Source: Leptolyngbyaceae cyanobacterium C42_A2020_001
GTDB lineage: Bacteria; Cyanobacteriota; Cyanobacteriia; Leptolyngbyales; Leptolyngbyaceae
Direction of reading: 5' to 3'
DNA length: 64,000 nt
Assembly: GCA_015272515.1 (NCBI GenBank)
Contig: JACYLN010000015.1
Span: forward strand, 1 to 64,000
Within the stretch, counting starts at the first letter, position 1. The number at the start of each line of letters is the position of its first letter. Under the pieces are notes generated by a model. It made no database searches. It had not been told where the DNA came from and saw only the letters and a program-made list of their open reading frames with translations. This document shows, in pieces, positions 25,798 through 36,300 of this stretch. Position numbers and translations under genes: made by a program.

Positions 25798-26853
25798 ATG
25801 CTTCAATCTGGAATTCAGTTGCCGAAGTGGCTTTTCCTGGTTCTGCTGTTTCCCCTCCTGTTTTTGGATGGATGGTTGCTGCTGCGTTTGGCTCAAGCGT
25901 TAGAACCTCTACTTAGCACCTCTGTCACTGCGTTGATTCTGTCTTTTCTCCTGGATTACCCAATTCGATTTTTGGAGAAAAAGGGAGTTTCACGCAATCT
26001 GGCGACCGGGCTTGTGCTGCTTCTCGCCTTACTGATTTTGGCAGTATTGGCTTCGACGCTGTTGCCCCAAGTCCTTCAACAGTCCGCTGAAGTGACTACT
26101 CGCATCCCTCAGTGGATCGATTCAGGTCGTAAACAGCTCCATGCCTTTAGTGAGTCAGAGTTTGCTCAAAATTTTCCGGTTGACTTGGGAAATATCGCAA
26201 CTCAGGCGATCGATACCATTGCCGTGCAGCTTCAATCCTTTAGTGGTCGGACCCTCGGCTTCATCTTTAGCACGGCAGGCAGCGTTGTAAATTTGTTTAT
26301 TACTCTGGTGCTCACAGTTTTTCTAGCTTTGAATGGGCAGAAAATTTGGGATGGAGTTTTAAGTTGGCTACCAGCCGTCTGGCAAGATTACCTCAGAAGC
26401 TCATTGCGGCAAAGCTTTGAGGTGTACTTTACGGGGCAAGCCACCCTGGCGATTATTGCCAGCGGCATTTTGATCATTGTTTTTTTCCTGCTGCGAATTC
26501 CCTACGCACTCTTGTTTGGGTTGGTGATTGGCTTGGCTTCATTCATTCCTTATGGCAGCACGGTCACCACTCTTGTGATTAGCACACTGGTTGCCTTTCA
26601 AAATGTTCGGCTGGGAGGCGAAGTATTGGCAGCGGCAGTGATCACAGGTCAGGTTGTCGATAACTTTATCTCTCCTCGGATTTTAGGGCAGGCAACCGGA
26701 TTGAATCCAGTTTGGCTGATTCTTTCGTTACTGATTGGTGCGAAATTGGGAAGCATTTTGGGATTGCTGATTGCGGTGCCGCTTGCCAGCTTTGTGAAGC
26801 GAACCTTTGATAAGCTCCGAACCGATGACACGCTAGAAGAACCACTGCGGTAG
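25798..26853 (+). CDS. AI-2E family transporter (PerM-like)
   Basis: 351-residue inner-membrane protein with about eight TM helices in the typical arrangement: a cluster near the N terminus (LFLVLLFPLLFLDGWLLLR onwards), a soluble loop at about 100-145, then paired hydrophobic segments. The family-diagnostic motif is LFGLVIGLASFIPYGSTVTT with the downstream ILGQATGLNPVWLILSLLIG. ATG 25798 is preferred over the TTG one codon earlier. Members export autoinducer-2, sodium or other small molecules, and the substrate here cannot be inferred. It is followed after 27 bases by rluA in the same direction. Confidence 0.9.
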   Translation: MLQSGIQLPKWLFLVLLFPLLFLDGWLLLRLAQALEPLLSTSVTALILSFLLDYPIRFLEKKGVSRNLATGLVLLLALLILAVLASTLLPQVLQQSAEVTTRIPQWIDSGRKQLHAFSESEFAQNFPVDLGNIATQAIDTIAVQLQSFSGRTLGFIFSTAGSVVNLFITLVLTVFLALNGQKIWDGVLSWLPAVWQDYLRSSLRQSFEVYFTGQATLAIIASGILIIVFFLLRIPYALLFGLVIGLASFIPYGSTVTTLVISTLVAFQNVRLGGEVLAAAVITGQVVDNFISPRILGQATGLNPVWLILSLLIGAKLGSILGLLIAVPLASFVKRTFDKLRTDDTLEEPLR

Positions 26854-26880
26854 AGTACGAAATCATAGGATCTTGCAGGG

Positions 26881-28521
26881 ATGCCATACACCCCATATCC
26901 CATACCCCACTCCCTATCCTCTGCTGATCCATCCACACCTTATTGGTACGAGGGGCAATGTCCTTATACGGGTGAATGGTTACGATTGCCGCGTACACCT
27001 CAGGTTGAAACGCTTGCCAAATCGTTAATGCAACAGCTTGGAGATGATCAGGAGTGCGATCGCGACGGCAAAATGTACGGCGTTCTCCTGGTAGCAACTG
27101 CCAACGGCGAGCAGCAAGTGCTCAAAGCCTTTTCTGGATTGTTGCATGGACAGCGGGAAGTGGCAGGTTGGGTGCCACCCATTCCGGGGCGAGAGCGCGT
27201 CGCCTGGGAGGAAGCAAATACTCTGACCCAGTTAGAGGCAATGAAGCAGCAGTTGATCGCTCTGCAAAACCTGCCGGCGCGATCGCAGCTTGCCGCACAA
27301 ATTCAGATGTTTGCCAGCCAACGACAACAACTTGCTACAGAACATGCCCACCGCAAACAACAGCGCCAACAGCAACGACAGATTTTGCAGCAAACTTTAA
27401 CGAGTGCCGTGTTGACAGATGCCCTGGAACAACTTGATGAGCAAAGCCGCCAGGATGGAATCCAGCGACGACGGCTCAAGCGCCAGCAGGATGAGCAATT
27501 GCAGCCGCTAAAACGCCAGGTTGAGCAAGCCGATGCTCAAATGCGGGAACTAAAGCAACAACGCAAGCACCTTTCCCAGCAACTCCAAACCCAGATGCAT
27601 CGTGCCTATCAGCTAACTAATTTTGCAGGCAACAGTCTGCCCCTGCAAACCTTGATGCCATCTGGCTCCATGCCCACTGGAACAGGCGAGTGTTGCGCGC
27701 CTAAACTGCTGCATTATGCCGCAACCCACAGTTTGCGTCCCCTGGCAATGGCAGAGTTTTGGTGGGGAAAGGCTTCTGCCAATCAGGACAAGGTTTCTGG
27801 CGAGTTTTATGGTGCCTGTGCAGAGCGGTGCCAGCCGTTGATGGGATTTTTGTTATCAGGTTTATCGACGGCGGTGCTTGCTTTCAATCACTGGACTGTG
27901 CCAATTCTCTACCAGGATGAGTGGTTGATTGCGGTAGATAAACCAGCGGGGCTGCTGTCAGTGCCGGGTCGATATCGCGATCGCCAGGATAGTGTGCAAA
28001 GTCGGTTGAGAAGTCTGTTCCCTAACGAGAACGTGGTCGCAATCCATCGGTTAGATCATGAAACCTCTGGCATTTTGCTGGTAGCGCGAGATGCCCAAAC
28101 TCAGCGCCATTTAAGTCAGCAGTTTCAACAGCGACGGGTGGATAAAGTCTATGAGGCAGTTCTGGCGGGAAGGGTGATGGTTAATGAAAGTGTGATTGAG
28201 CTACCGTTGTGGGGAAATCCTAGCGATCGCCCCCGACAAACCGTAGACTGGCAGCAGGGAAAATCTGCTGTGACGAAATTTCGCGTGTTGGCAAACACAA
28301 GTGATTTCACTAGAGTTGAGTTTTCTCCAATCACTGGACGTACCCATCAGCTTCGAGTTCATGCCGCCGATTCAGCCGGATTAGGCATACCAATTTTGGG
28401 CGATCGCTTGTATGGATGCCAAGCCAATGCTCAACGGCTTCACCTCCATGCTAGAGAAATTACCATTCAACACCCCCACACCCAGCAACCTCTCCACTTG
28501 CAATCAACTACGCCCTTCTAA
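26881..28521 (+). CDS. RluA-family 23S rRNA/tRNA pseudouridine synthase with long N-terminal extension
   Basis: The C-terminal 230 residues are an RluA-type pseudouridine synthase: the active-site Asp is in HRLDHETSGILLVARD, followed by the KVYEAVLAG strand and the PITGRTHQLRVH motif. Residues 20-330 form an extension with a Gln/Arg-rich coiled coil (about 120-240) and two Cys-containing patches (GECCAPKLLHYAA, YGACAERCQPL). This extension is common in cyanobacterial RluA homologues. The first 16 residues derive from CCATACCCC-type repeat sequence and may not be translated. It is followed by prmA after 17 bases, suggesting a ribosome-modification operon. Confidence 0.9.
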   Translation: MPYTPYPIPHSLSSADPSTPYWYEGQCPYTGEWLRLPRTPQVETLAKSLMQQLGDDQECDRDGKMYGVLLVATANGEQQVLKAFSGLLHGQREVAGWVPPIPGRERVAWEEANTLTQLEAMKQQLIALQNLPARSQLAAQIQMFASQRQQLATEHAHRKQQRQQQRQILQQTLTSAVLTDALEQLDEQSRQDGIQRRRLKRQQDEQLQPLKRQVEQADAQMRELKQQRKHLSQQLQTQMHRAYQLTNFAGNSLPLQTLMPSGSMPTGTGECCAPKLLHYAATHSLRPLAMAEFWWGKASANQDKVSGEFYGACAERCQPLMGFLLSGLSTAVLAFNHWTVPILYQDEWLIAVDKPAGLLSVPGRYRDRQDSVQSRLRSLFPNENVVAIHRLDHETSGILLVARDAQTQRHLSQQFQQRRVDKVYEAVLAGRVMVNESVIELPLWGNPSDRPRQTVDWQQGKSAVTKFRVLANTSDFTRVEFSPITGRTHQLRVHAADSAGLGIPILGDRLYGCQANAQRLHLHAREITIQHPHTQQPLHLQSTTPF

Positions 28522-28538
28522 GATTCTCTTTTAGAAAA

Positions 28539-29495
28539 ATGAATTGGATTGAATTAAGTACTCATACCACAGATGAAGCGATCGACTGGATTCGCACTTC
28601 TTTAGCAACCACCAATTCCATCAAAAAGCTTCAGATTCAAACTTTTTCTGAATCAAATGAGCAGCAACTTCAAACTTCATTTAAACCAACATGGACACAC
28701 ACTGTTCGTCTTTATTTACTCAATGAAATAAACACACGTTCTCAAGTAGAAACCATCATTCGTTTGCTCTCACCTCTGCATCGAACTGGCATGATTGATG
28801 AAATTAGTGTTGCAACTGTGGAAGAAAAAGATATTGATCAATCCGAGCAATCCTCTTTTCGCGTGGGTCGTTTCGTGATTGAGTCTGCAAATGCCCAAGA
28901 TCGGGAGCGATCGCCCAACGAAATTCCCCTGCTGTTAGTCCATTCTCTTGCCTTTGGCAGTGGGCTGCATCCTGCCACCGTTCTCAGCCTTAAGCTGATT
29001 GAGCGGTATGTAACTTCTGGCATGAATACGCTGGATCTGGGTTGTGGATCGGGCATTTTGAGCGTGGCGATGGCAAAGTTAGGAGCACAGGTGCTGGCGA
29101 TCGACAATGACGCGATTGCAGCGGCAGCAACTCAGGCAACTGTTAATCTCAATCAAGTTGCTGACTGCGTTACAGTGAGGGTAGGCAGTTTAGGACGTGG
29201 AAGCGATCTGGGGCATTGGATGGGCGGTGATTTAAACCATGAAGTTCCGACAATTCAGCCCAATTCTAAATTTAATCTGATTGCAGCCAATATTCTGGCT
29301 CGAATTCACATCACCCTGGCAGAAGACTATTACAACGCATTACTTCAAACCAAAACTCAAACTAGTTTTTTAATCACAGCCGGATACACCAATGACTATG
29401 TTGAGGAAATTAATACCACCTTCGCAAAAACCGGATTTCAACAAACTGATAGCGAACACTTAAATGAATGGACTGGATTGGTACATCAGTTATAA
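28539..29495 (+). CDS. prmA: Ribosomal protein L11 methyltransferase (PrmA)
   Basis: SAM-dependent methyltransferase that trimethylates ribosomal protein L11. The N-terminal substrate-binding domain is at about 1-125. Motif I is LDLGCGSGILSVAMAKLG (about residue 165) and the acidic ribose contact is VLAIDNDAIA. The PrmA-specific catalytic strand appears as LIAANILARIHI. Length 318 is slightly above the usual 290-300. It is probably co-transcribed with the upstream RluA gene. The 154-base spacer after it holds nothing recognisable. Confidence 0.93.
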   Translation: MNWIELSTHTTDEAIDWIRTSLATTNSIKKLQIQTFSESNEQQLQTSFKPTWTHTVRLYLLNEINTRSQVETIIRLLSPLHRTGMIDEISVATVEEKDIDQSEQSSFRVGRFVIESANAQDRERSPNEIPLLLVHSLAFGSGLHPATVLSLKLIERYVTSGMNTLDLGCGSGILSVAMAKLGAQVLAIDNDAIAAAATQATVNLNQVADCVTVRVGSLGRGSDLGHWMGGDLNHEVPTIQPNSKFNLIAANILARIHITLAEDYYNALLQTKTQTSFLITAGYTNDYVEEINTTFAKTGFQQTDSEHLNEWTGLVHQL

Positions 29496-29649
29496 AACCA
29501 AGCTAAAAACATACAGGGGATGAGAGTACTGCAAAGTTCATCGGCATTTTAGGAAAGTCGCACATTGCGTATAAATAATTCAAAATGTAAAACCAGAAAT
29601 GGGCAAGCATTGCTAAAAAACACTTTTAATTTCTAATTAATTCTCATTC

Positions 29650-31611
29650 CTAATCAACTCTCTCCGCCAGTTCTAACCAGCGATCCGTTGCCGTATCAAT
29701 GGCGGTAGACAATTCAGCTAATCGAGTTGTTATTTTTTGCATTTCAGCATAATCACCTGGTGGATCGGTGTAGAGCAAATTTTCCAGGTTCTCCTTCTCA
29801 GTTTCCATCTCCGGAATTTGATGTTCTAAGGTTTCGTATTCTCGCTTCTCCTTAAACGACAGCTTTTTAGATTTTGTCAAATCTTTTGCAGGCGGCTCCG
29901 ATTTCTGTTTTTTGCCTTCTACCTTGTGCTCTCCAACTCCTGTACGGGCGTTTCGCGAAATACCCCTACGGCTCTTACCTTCTAACTCTTGACTCGTTTC
30001 CTCTTCCGCCTTCTTAAAGTCCAGATACATGGAATAATTGCCAGGATATTGACGCAGCGTGCCACCAGGTTCAAAGGCAAAAATGGTTTCAACAGTGCGA
30101 TCGAGAAAGTAGCGATCATGGGAAACTACAATCACGCAACCATTGAAATCTTCTAGATATTCTTCTAAAACAGCGAGGGTTTGCACGTCTAAATCATTGG
30201 TGGGTTCATCCAAAATCAATACATTTGGTTCGCTCATCAGCACTCGCAGCAGGAATAGGCGACGTTTTTCACCCCCTGAAAGTTTGTGAATCGGAGCATA
30301 CTGCTGATTCGGTGGGAACAAAAATCGTTCCAGCATTTGAGAGGCCGTGATGACGCTGCCATCGGCAGTTTTAACCAGTTCTGCTACATTTTTGAGGTAA
30401 TCGATGACGCGCTGATTTTCGTTCATCGATACATCGTCGGAATGTTGATCGAAATAACCAATATGGATAGTAGAGCCAATTTCGACAGTGCCTGTATCGG
30501 GTTGAACACTGCCTGTGATGATGTTCATTAAAGTAGATTTGCCGGAACCATTGCTGCCGATGATACCAACACGATCTTCTGGGCTAAATAGGTAGGTGAA
30601 ATCCTTAATCAGCGTACGATCGCCATACGCTTTACAAATATTCGTTAGCTCGATCACCTTTTTGCCAATGCGTCGCCCCGCCGTGGCAATTTCCACCTTA
30701 CCCTGCACCTGTTTGAACTCCTGTGCCTGCATATCGCGAATTCGATCGATACGGGCTTTTTGCTTCGTACTGCGGGCTTTGGGTCCGCGTTTGAGCCATT
30801 CCAGTTCGCGTCGGAGTACTCCTGCGTGTTTGCGCTGGCTGCTGACTGCCGATTCTTCTGCTTCAGCTTTTTTCTCCAGATAATAGCTGTAGTTGCCTGC
30901 GTAGGTGAATAAATCGCCCCGATCAATTTCTAAAATCCGATTGGTGACTTGATCAAGAAAATAGCGATCGTGGGTAATGAGTAGTAAAGCACCCCGGTAA
31001 CGGTTCAGGTAGCTCTGCAACCACTCCACCGAGAGGGCATCCAGGTGGTTCGTGGGTTCGTCCATCAACAATACGTCTGGTTCGGAAAGCAGTGCGGTGG
31101 CGATCGCAATGCGCTTTTGGTATCCGCCTGATAAATCTCCAACTCGTGCCTCTAGGTCTTGAATACCAAGTTTGCTAAGAATCACTTTGGCATTGGTTTC
31201 CAGTTCCCAGGCTCCGGCTGTGTCGATCTGCTGAGACACGTGGGACAACTGCGCCATCAATTTTTCGGCATCTCCGTGCCCATGTGCTAACTTGTCAGAG
31301 AGGTCTTCGTACTCTCGTACCAACGCCAGCTTTTCTCCACTGTCTACAAATACCTGTTGTAAAACGGTGTGAGAATTGTTCAGATTTGGCTGTTGCGGCA
31401 GGTAGACAATTTTAGCGCCCGAATTTACCCAGATGTCCCCATCATCTTTGGGTTCCAGTCCAGCAATAATCTTCAGCAGCGTTGATTTGCCAGAACCATT
31501 GGTGCCAATTAACCCTACCTTGTCGCCTTCTTCCAGGCTAAAACTGGCATCCCTCAAGATTTCCTTGATACCAAAGTCTTTCTTGAGCGATCGCAGTGTA
31601 AAGAGAGTCAT
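29650..31611 (-). CDS. ABC-F family ATPase (Uup/EttA class)
   Basis: Soluble protein with two fused ABC ATPase domains and no membrane part, typical of ABC-F ribosome-associated factors. Walker A motifs are GTNGSGKST (about residue 37) and GSNGSGKST. Signatures are LSGGYQKRIAI and LSGGEKRRLFL, and Walker B regions are VLLMDEPTNHLD and VLILDEPTNDLD. A C-terminal coiled coil (about 570-653) marks the Uup-like subclass. The linker before it (about 535-570) is partly encoded by a palindromic intergenic repeat, giving SRRGISRNARTGVG. It is divergent from the RND efflux operon across 321 bases. Specific role (translation factor, resistance or DNA binding) unresolved. Confidence 0.94.
   Translation of the reverse strand: MTLFTLRSLKKDFGIKEILRDASFSLEEGDKVGLIGTNGSGKSTLLKIIAGLEPKDDGDIWVNSGAKIVYLPQQPNLNNSHTVLQQVFVDSGEKLALVREYEDLSDKLAHGHGDAEKLMAQLSHVSQQIDTAGAWELETNAKVILSKLGIQDLEARVGDLSGGYQKRIAIATALLSEPDVLLMDEPTNHLDALSVEWLQSYLNRYRGALLLITHDRYFLDQVTNRILEIDRGDLFTYAGNYSYYLEKKAEAEESAVSSQRKHAGVLRRELEWLKRGPKARSTKQKARIDRIRDMQAQEFKQVQGKVEIATAGRRIGKKVIELTNICKAYGDRTLIKDFTYLFSPEDRVGIIGSNGSGKSTLMNIITGSVQPDTGTVEIGSTIHIGYFDQHSDDVSMNENQRVIDYLKNVAELVKTADGSVITASQMLERFLFPPNQQYAPIHKLSGGEKRRLFLLRVLMSEPNVLILDEPTNDLDVQTLAVLEEYLEDFNGCVIVVSHDRYFLDRTVETIFAFEPGGTLRQYPGNYSMYLDFKKAEEETSQELEGKSRRGISRNARTGVGEHKVEGKKQKSEPPAKDLTKSKKLSFKEKREYETLEHQIPEMETEKENLENLLYTDPPGDYAEMQKITTRLAELSTAIDTATDRWLELAERVD
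29942..29969. repeat. Palindromic intergenic-type repeat inside the ABC-F coding sequence
   Basis: GTAC-GGGCGTTTCGCGAAATACCCC-TAC is a near-perfect palindrome centred on TTTCGCGAAA, of the class usually found between genes in filamentous cyanobacteria. Here it lies in frame in the linker before the C-terminal coiled coil, flanked by CTCCAACTCCTG / TTCTAACTCTTGACTC repeat-like sequence. Confidence 0.75.
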
Positions 31612-31932
31612 AAAGAAAAATAAACGTTAGTGTAACTGTGGATGAAGATTACAGGCGCTTCCCCCGATCGGATTAATCAGAAGGATGATGATGACTGCTT
31701 GTAGCCGTAGTATCTTGTTATTGCATATTGTAAACCTTAGAATGAGGCGTTCATAAGTCTGCGGTTTGAGGATTATCTATTTATCCAGACAGTTATTTGT
31801 TTTCTTGAATTTTTGAATTTTTTTGAGTGAGCGGTGTTGCTAGTTGTGGTGTAAAGCGCCGTATCCATACCGATTTGCAAGAAGTTTTGGTCGCCGAATG
31901 GGTGACTCGTCAACTATCCCCAAGAGTTTGAT
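31612..31932. other. Divergent promoter region, no gene seen
   Basis: 321 bases between the ABC-F gene and the RND efflux operon. AT-rich stretches (31715-31830) could hold promoters for both directions, but I find no convincing operator, NtcA box, hairpin or ORF. A TetR or MarR regulator gene, often linked to RND pumps, is absent. Confidence 0.5.
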
Positions 31933-33384
31933 ATGAGTGGCGAAGATACCAAGCATTCCTCTACCGTGGAATCAACTGTTGAGACAGATTCCTTAGGGTC
32001 TCAAGTGGCTGACATCCCTGAGACAAAACCTCCTTCACCAAAATCGCGACGGCGGTTTTTAATCCCTGCAATTATTGTTTTGGCGGTGTTGGGTGGGGTT
32101 GGCTGGATCGTATTCAATCGGATTATTTTTCCGATTTTGATGTTTAGCCAGATGAAGCCGCAACCGACCTTTGTAGAAATCTCCAGCCCTCAGACTGCCG
32201 CAATTGAAGACAGCTCAGATTACGCTGCCAATTTAGACTCGCGCCAATCTGTGACGCTGCAACCTAGAGTGGATGGGCAAATTTCGGCGATTTATGTGAC
32301 AGCAGGCGATCGCGTGCAGCAAGGGCAGCGGCTTCTGCAAATCGATGCTTCAGAGCAACGGGCACAGGTTGCCAGTCGAACAGCGGCGGCTGAAACCTCT
32401 GCGGCTGAAGTTGAAGCAGCACGAGCCGATGTTGCCAGTGCTAGTGATACGTTGCGATCGCTACAAGCGAGGAGAGCTTCAGCTCAGGCAAACGTGCAAC
32501 TGAACCAGCGAGAATACGAACGCTACCTGGATCTCTATAACCAGGGGGCAGAAAGTCGGCAATTGCTCGATCAGCGCTTAAATGCCTTGCAAACTGCACA
32601 GGCTGCACTCCGTCAGGCGGAGGCGGATATCCAAGCGCAACGAGCTACAATCAATCGCTTGCAAGCAACCGTTAGCCGCAATCAACGAGCGCTGGAACAA
32701 GCTCAAGCCAATATCACAGAAGGGCAAGCGCAGCTTCAGTTCTACACGATCTCGGCTCCGTTCACAGGCATAATTGGCAACATTCCCGCGAAGGTTGGGG
32801 ATTTTGTCAATACATCGTCGCAACTAATGACGCTTACTCAAAACGAGCAATTGGAAATCCAAATTGCAATTCCCTTAGAACGAGCAGCGGACTTACGTAC
32901 AGGCTTACCTGTGAAGCTATTGGATGCCAACAACAAGGTTTTGCAAACGGGACGCATTTCCTTTATCGCCCCTAATGTTGATCCATCCACTCAGTCAGTT
33001 CAGGCGAAAGCGGTATTTCCCAATCCTGGTAGTTTCAGAACGTCTCAGTTTGTTCGCGCCCGTGTGGTGTGGGATGTGGGACGGGGAGTATTAGTGCCAA
33101 CCACTGCCATCTCGCGGCTGGGCGGGCGAGATTTCTTATTTATTGCTGTTCCGTTTAAAGACTCTGGTTGTAAGGAATTTGCGGCGGGACAGGGTGGTCC
33201 GCCCATGAAGCCCGAACCTAACCAGCTTACGGCTGCCCAGAAACCGATTAAGCTTGGCAAGATTGTGGGTAATAACCAGGAAGTGTTGGAGGGAGTCAGT
33301 GCCAGCGATCGCATTGTGACTTCTGGCATCCTGCAACTGCAAAACTGTACGCCAATTGCTGAAGCTAGTGCCGCGCCGAAGTAG
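31933..33384 (+). CDS. RND efflux periplasmic adaptor (membrane fusion protein)
   Basis: 483-residue HlyD/AcrA-type adaptor linking the RND pump to an outer-membrane channel. A cytoplasmic N terminus and a TM anchor (LIPAIIVLAVLGGVGWIVF, about 47-65) come first. Then the lipoyl half-motif (LQPRVDGQISAIYVTAGDRV), a long coiled-coil hairpin (about 150-260, Ala/Gln/Arg-rich), the second lipoyl half (ISAPFTGIIGNIPAKVGDFV) and the beta-barrel domain follow. The C-terminal part has an unusual insert around CKEFAAGQGGPPMKPE. It lies 8 bases before the pump gene and is surely co-transcribed. No TolC gene follows. Confidence 0.93.
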   Translation: MSGEDTKHSSTVESTVETDSLGSQVADIPETKPPSPKSRRRFLIPAIIVLAVLGGVGWIVFNRIIFPILMFSQMKPQPTFVEISSPQTAAIEDSSDYAANLDSRQSVTLQPRVDGQISAIYVTAGDRVQQGQRLLQIDASEQRAQVASRTAAAETSAAEVEAARADVASASDTLRSLQARRASAQANVQLNQREYERYLDLYNQGAESRQLLDQRLNALQTAQAALRQAEADIQAQRATINRLQATVSRNQRALEQAQANITEGQAQLQFYTISAPFTGIIGNIPAKVGDFVNTSSQLMTLTQNEQLEIQIAIPLERAADLRTGLPVKLLDANNKVLQTGRISFIAPNVDPSTQSVQAKAVFPNPGSFRTSQFVRARVVWDVGRGVLVPTTAISRLGGRDFLFIAVPFKDSGCKEFAAGQGGPPMKPEPNQLTAAQKPIKLGKIVGNNQEVLEGVSASDRIVTSGILQLQNCTPIAEASAAPK

Positions 33385-33392
33385 AGGAATTT

Positions 33393-36300
33393 ATGATTTT
33401 CTCCATCTCCGATTTCTTTATCAGACGACCCGTTTTTGCGACGGTCTGTTCGGTCGTGATCACTCTGTTGGGGCTTGCCTGCATTCCCACGCTGCCGATC
33501 GCTCAATACCCAGACATCGCGCCGCCTCAAGTAACGGTAACCTCCAACTATGTGGGAGCCAGTGCCGAAGTGGTGGAGTCTACGGTTACGAACATCCTGG
33601 AGCGGGAGTTGAACGGGGTGAGGGGCGTGAAATACATCTCCTCTACCAGCGCTAACGATGGCACCAGCAGCATTAACCTGACGTTTGATCTGGGAACGAA
33701 CCAAGACATTGCAGCGGTGGATGTGCAAAACCGCGTGTCTACAGTTGAATCGCGGTTACCAGGTCCGGTTACCCAAACCGGGGTGCAGGTCTCTAAGGCA
33801 AATAACAACTTTTTGCTGGCGATCGGGTTGTATTCGGAACGGGATGAAAAGACTGGAAAAGACGTTTACGACGACATCTACCTCAGTAACTACGCCGATC
33901 TCTACATTAGCGATGCCGTAAAGCGGATTAAAGGGGTTGGGGGCGTTCAAATTTTTGGTGAACGGAAATATGCGATGCGGCTCTGGCTTGATCCAGAACG
34001 GCTTGCGAGCCGAAACCTTACACCGCAAGATGTTGTCGCCTCTTTGCAACAGCAAAACCTCCAGGTAGGAGCCGGGCAAATTGGTCAACCTCCCACGGCT
34101 GATCCAAACCAGCAGTACCAATTTGCTGTGACAGCGCAGGGGCGACTAAAGGATGCGGAAGAATTTAATAATTTGGTGGTGAAAACCACAGAAACGGGGA
34201 CGCTGGTACAACTGAAGGATGTTGGACGAGCAGAACTGGGCGCTGAAAACTATAGTTCTGTGTTGCGCTTTACTCCTGAAGATCGCATTACCCATCGGGG
34301 GGTAGGTTTGGGGATTACGCAGCAGTTTGGTAGTAACGCCTTAGATGTTGCCAGCGCAGTTAGGGAAGAAATGAAAACCCTGTCTGCTAGTTTCCCTCCT
34401 GGAATGAAGTACGCGATCGCATTCGATACAACGACCTTCATCCGGGCAGGTGCAGAAGAAGTTGTCATTTCATTGCTGCAAGCCATTGGGTTAGTGGTTC
34501 TGGTCATCTTTCTGTTTTTGCAAGACTGGCGTTCCGCATTGGTCGTTTCGATTGTGATTCCCGTTGCGTTTATTGGGACATTCATTTTCGTTAAGGCATT
34601 TGATTTCTCCATCAACACGTTGACGTTGTTTGCGCTAACTTTGGCGACAGGGCTAGTCGTGGATGATGCGATCGTGATTGTGGAAGATATTACTCGCCGC
34701 ATTCGAGAAGAGGGGATGCGCCCCATGAGTGCCGCGATCGCATCCATGAATTCTCTGGTTAGTCCGGTCATCGCTACATCACTGGTGTTGATTACGGTGT
34801 TTGTACCCGTTGCATTTTTTCCTGGCACCACTGGGCAACTGTATCGGCAATTTGCGTTGACGATCGCGTTCTCAATTGCGATTTCCACCTTTAATGCGCT
34901 CACCTTTACTCCAATGCTGGCTGCGTTGCTGCTTAAGCAACGTCAAGCACCCAACAATTGGTTTTTCAATCGGATCAATCGCATCATTGATGCCACCCGT
35001 GATGGGTATAGCAATAATGTGCGTGGCTTCATCAAACGGCGCAACCTGGTATTGGGAGTTTTTGCGGCGCTGCTGGCATTAACTTACTGGGTCTATACCA
35101 TTGTTCCGGGTGGTTTTTTGCCCGACGAAGACCAGGGTTACTTTATTACCATTGTTCAAGGTCCAGAAGGGGTTTCACTCAACTACACCGAAAACGTGCT
35201 GCAAAAAGCCGAAGAGATTTTGAAGGCACAGCCGGAAGTCGCGAGTGTATTTTCAGTGGGTGGTTTCAGTTTTAGCGGAGCTACACCCAATAACGGATTG
35301 ATCTTCACCCTGCTCAAACCCTGGGAGGACCGCAAGCGAGCCGATCAATCGGTGCAGTCGATCATTGGTGGATTTTTTCCACAGCCGTTTGGCTTGTTTC
35401 CCAAGATGGTGAGCATTCAGGAGGCAACAGTTATTCCGATCGCGCCGCCTGCAATCCAGGGATTAGGGCAATTTGGCGGATTTGATTTCTATCTGCAAGA
35501 TCGTACTGGCTTTGGCTTTGACACACTCGGTGAGGTTCTGGGTAAGTTCATGGCGCGGGCATCCACCTATCCATCCGCCCAAAGTCCGCAAGTCACTGGG
35601 TTACGCCCAACGTTTAACGCTAATACGCCACAAATCACGGTAGAAGTGGATCGAGTCCGGGCAAATCAACTTCAGGTTTCGGTGGAGGATGTCTTCAGCA
35701 CGTTGCAAGTGTTGCTGGGTTCCACCTATGTCAATGACTTTAACCAGTTCAACCGAGCGTATCGCGTGTATGTGCAGGCAGATAGCCAGTTCCGCTCCAA
35801 TCCGGATGATATCAAGCGTCTGTATGTGCGATCGCAAACTGGGAAGATGATTCCGTTGGCGAACCTAGTGCAGGTGAGTCAAACCATTGGTCCGTCCATT
35901 ATTTCTCACTACAATCTGTTCCGAGCAGTGAATATTACGGGAGCCGCTTCGCTAGGAGTGAGTTCGGGGCAGGCAATTCAGGCAATGGAGGCATCTGCGA
36001 AAGAAACGCTGCCTAAAGGCTTTGGCTACGAGTGGTCAGGATTGTCCCTGGAAGAAATTCAAGCTGGGGGAGCATCCTTCATCATCTTTGGTCTGGGGAT
36101 TGTCTTCGTGTTCCTGACGCTGGCTGCCCAATACGAAAACTACTTCGACCCGTTGATCATTTTGCTGACAGTGCCGCTGGCGATTTTGGGAGCATTGGTA
36201 GCGGTGTTGCTCAAGGGCACAGCAAACGATGTTTACACCCAAATTGGGTTTGTGATGCTGATTGGGATGGCAAGTAAGAACAGTATTTTGATCGTAGAAT

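Noticed and set aside
33045-34903. Long minus-strand frames (227 and 217 residues) across the RND genes
   Set aside because: Complement of strongly coding RND adaptor and pump sequence, without recognisable domains.
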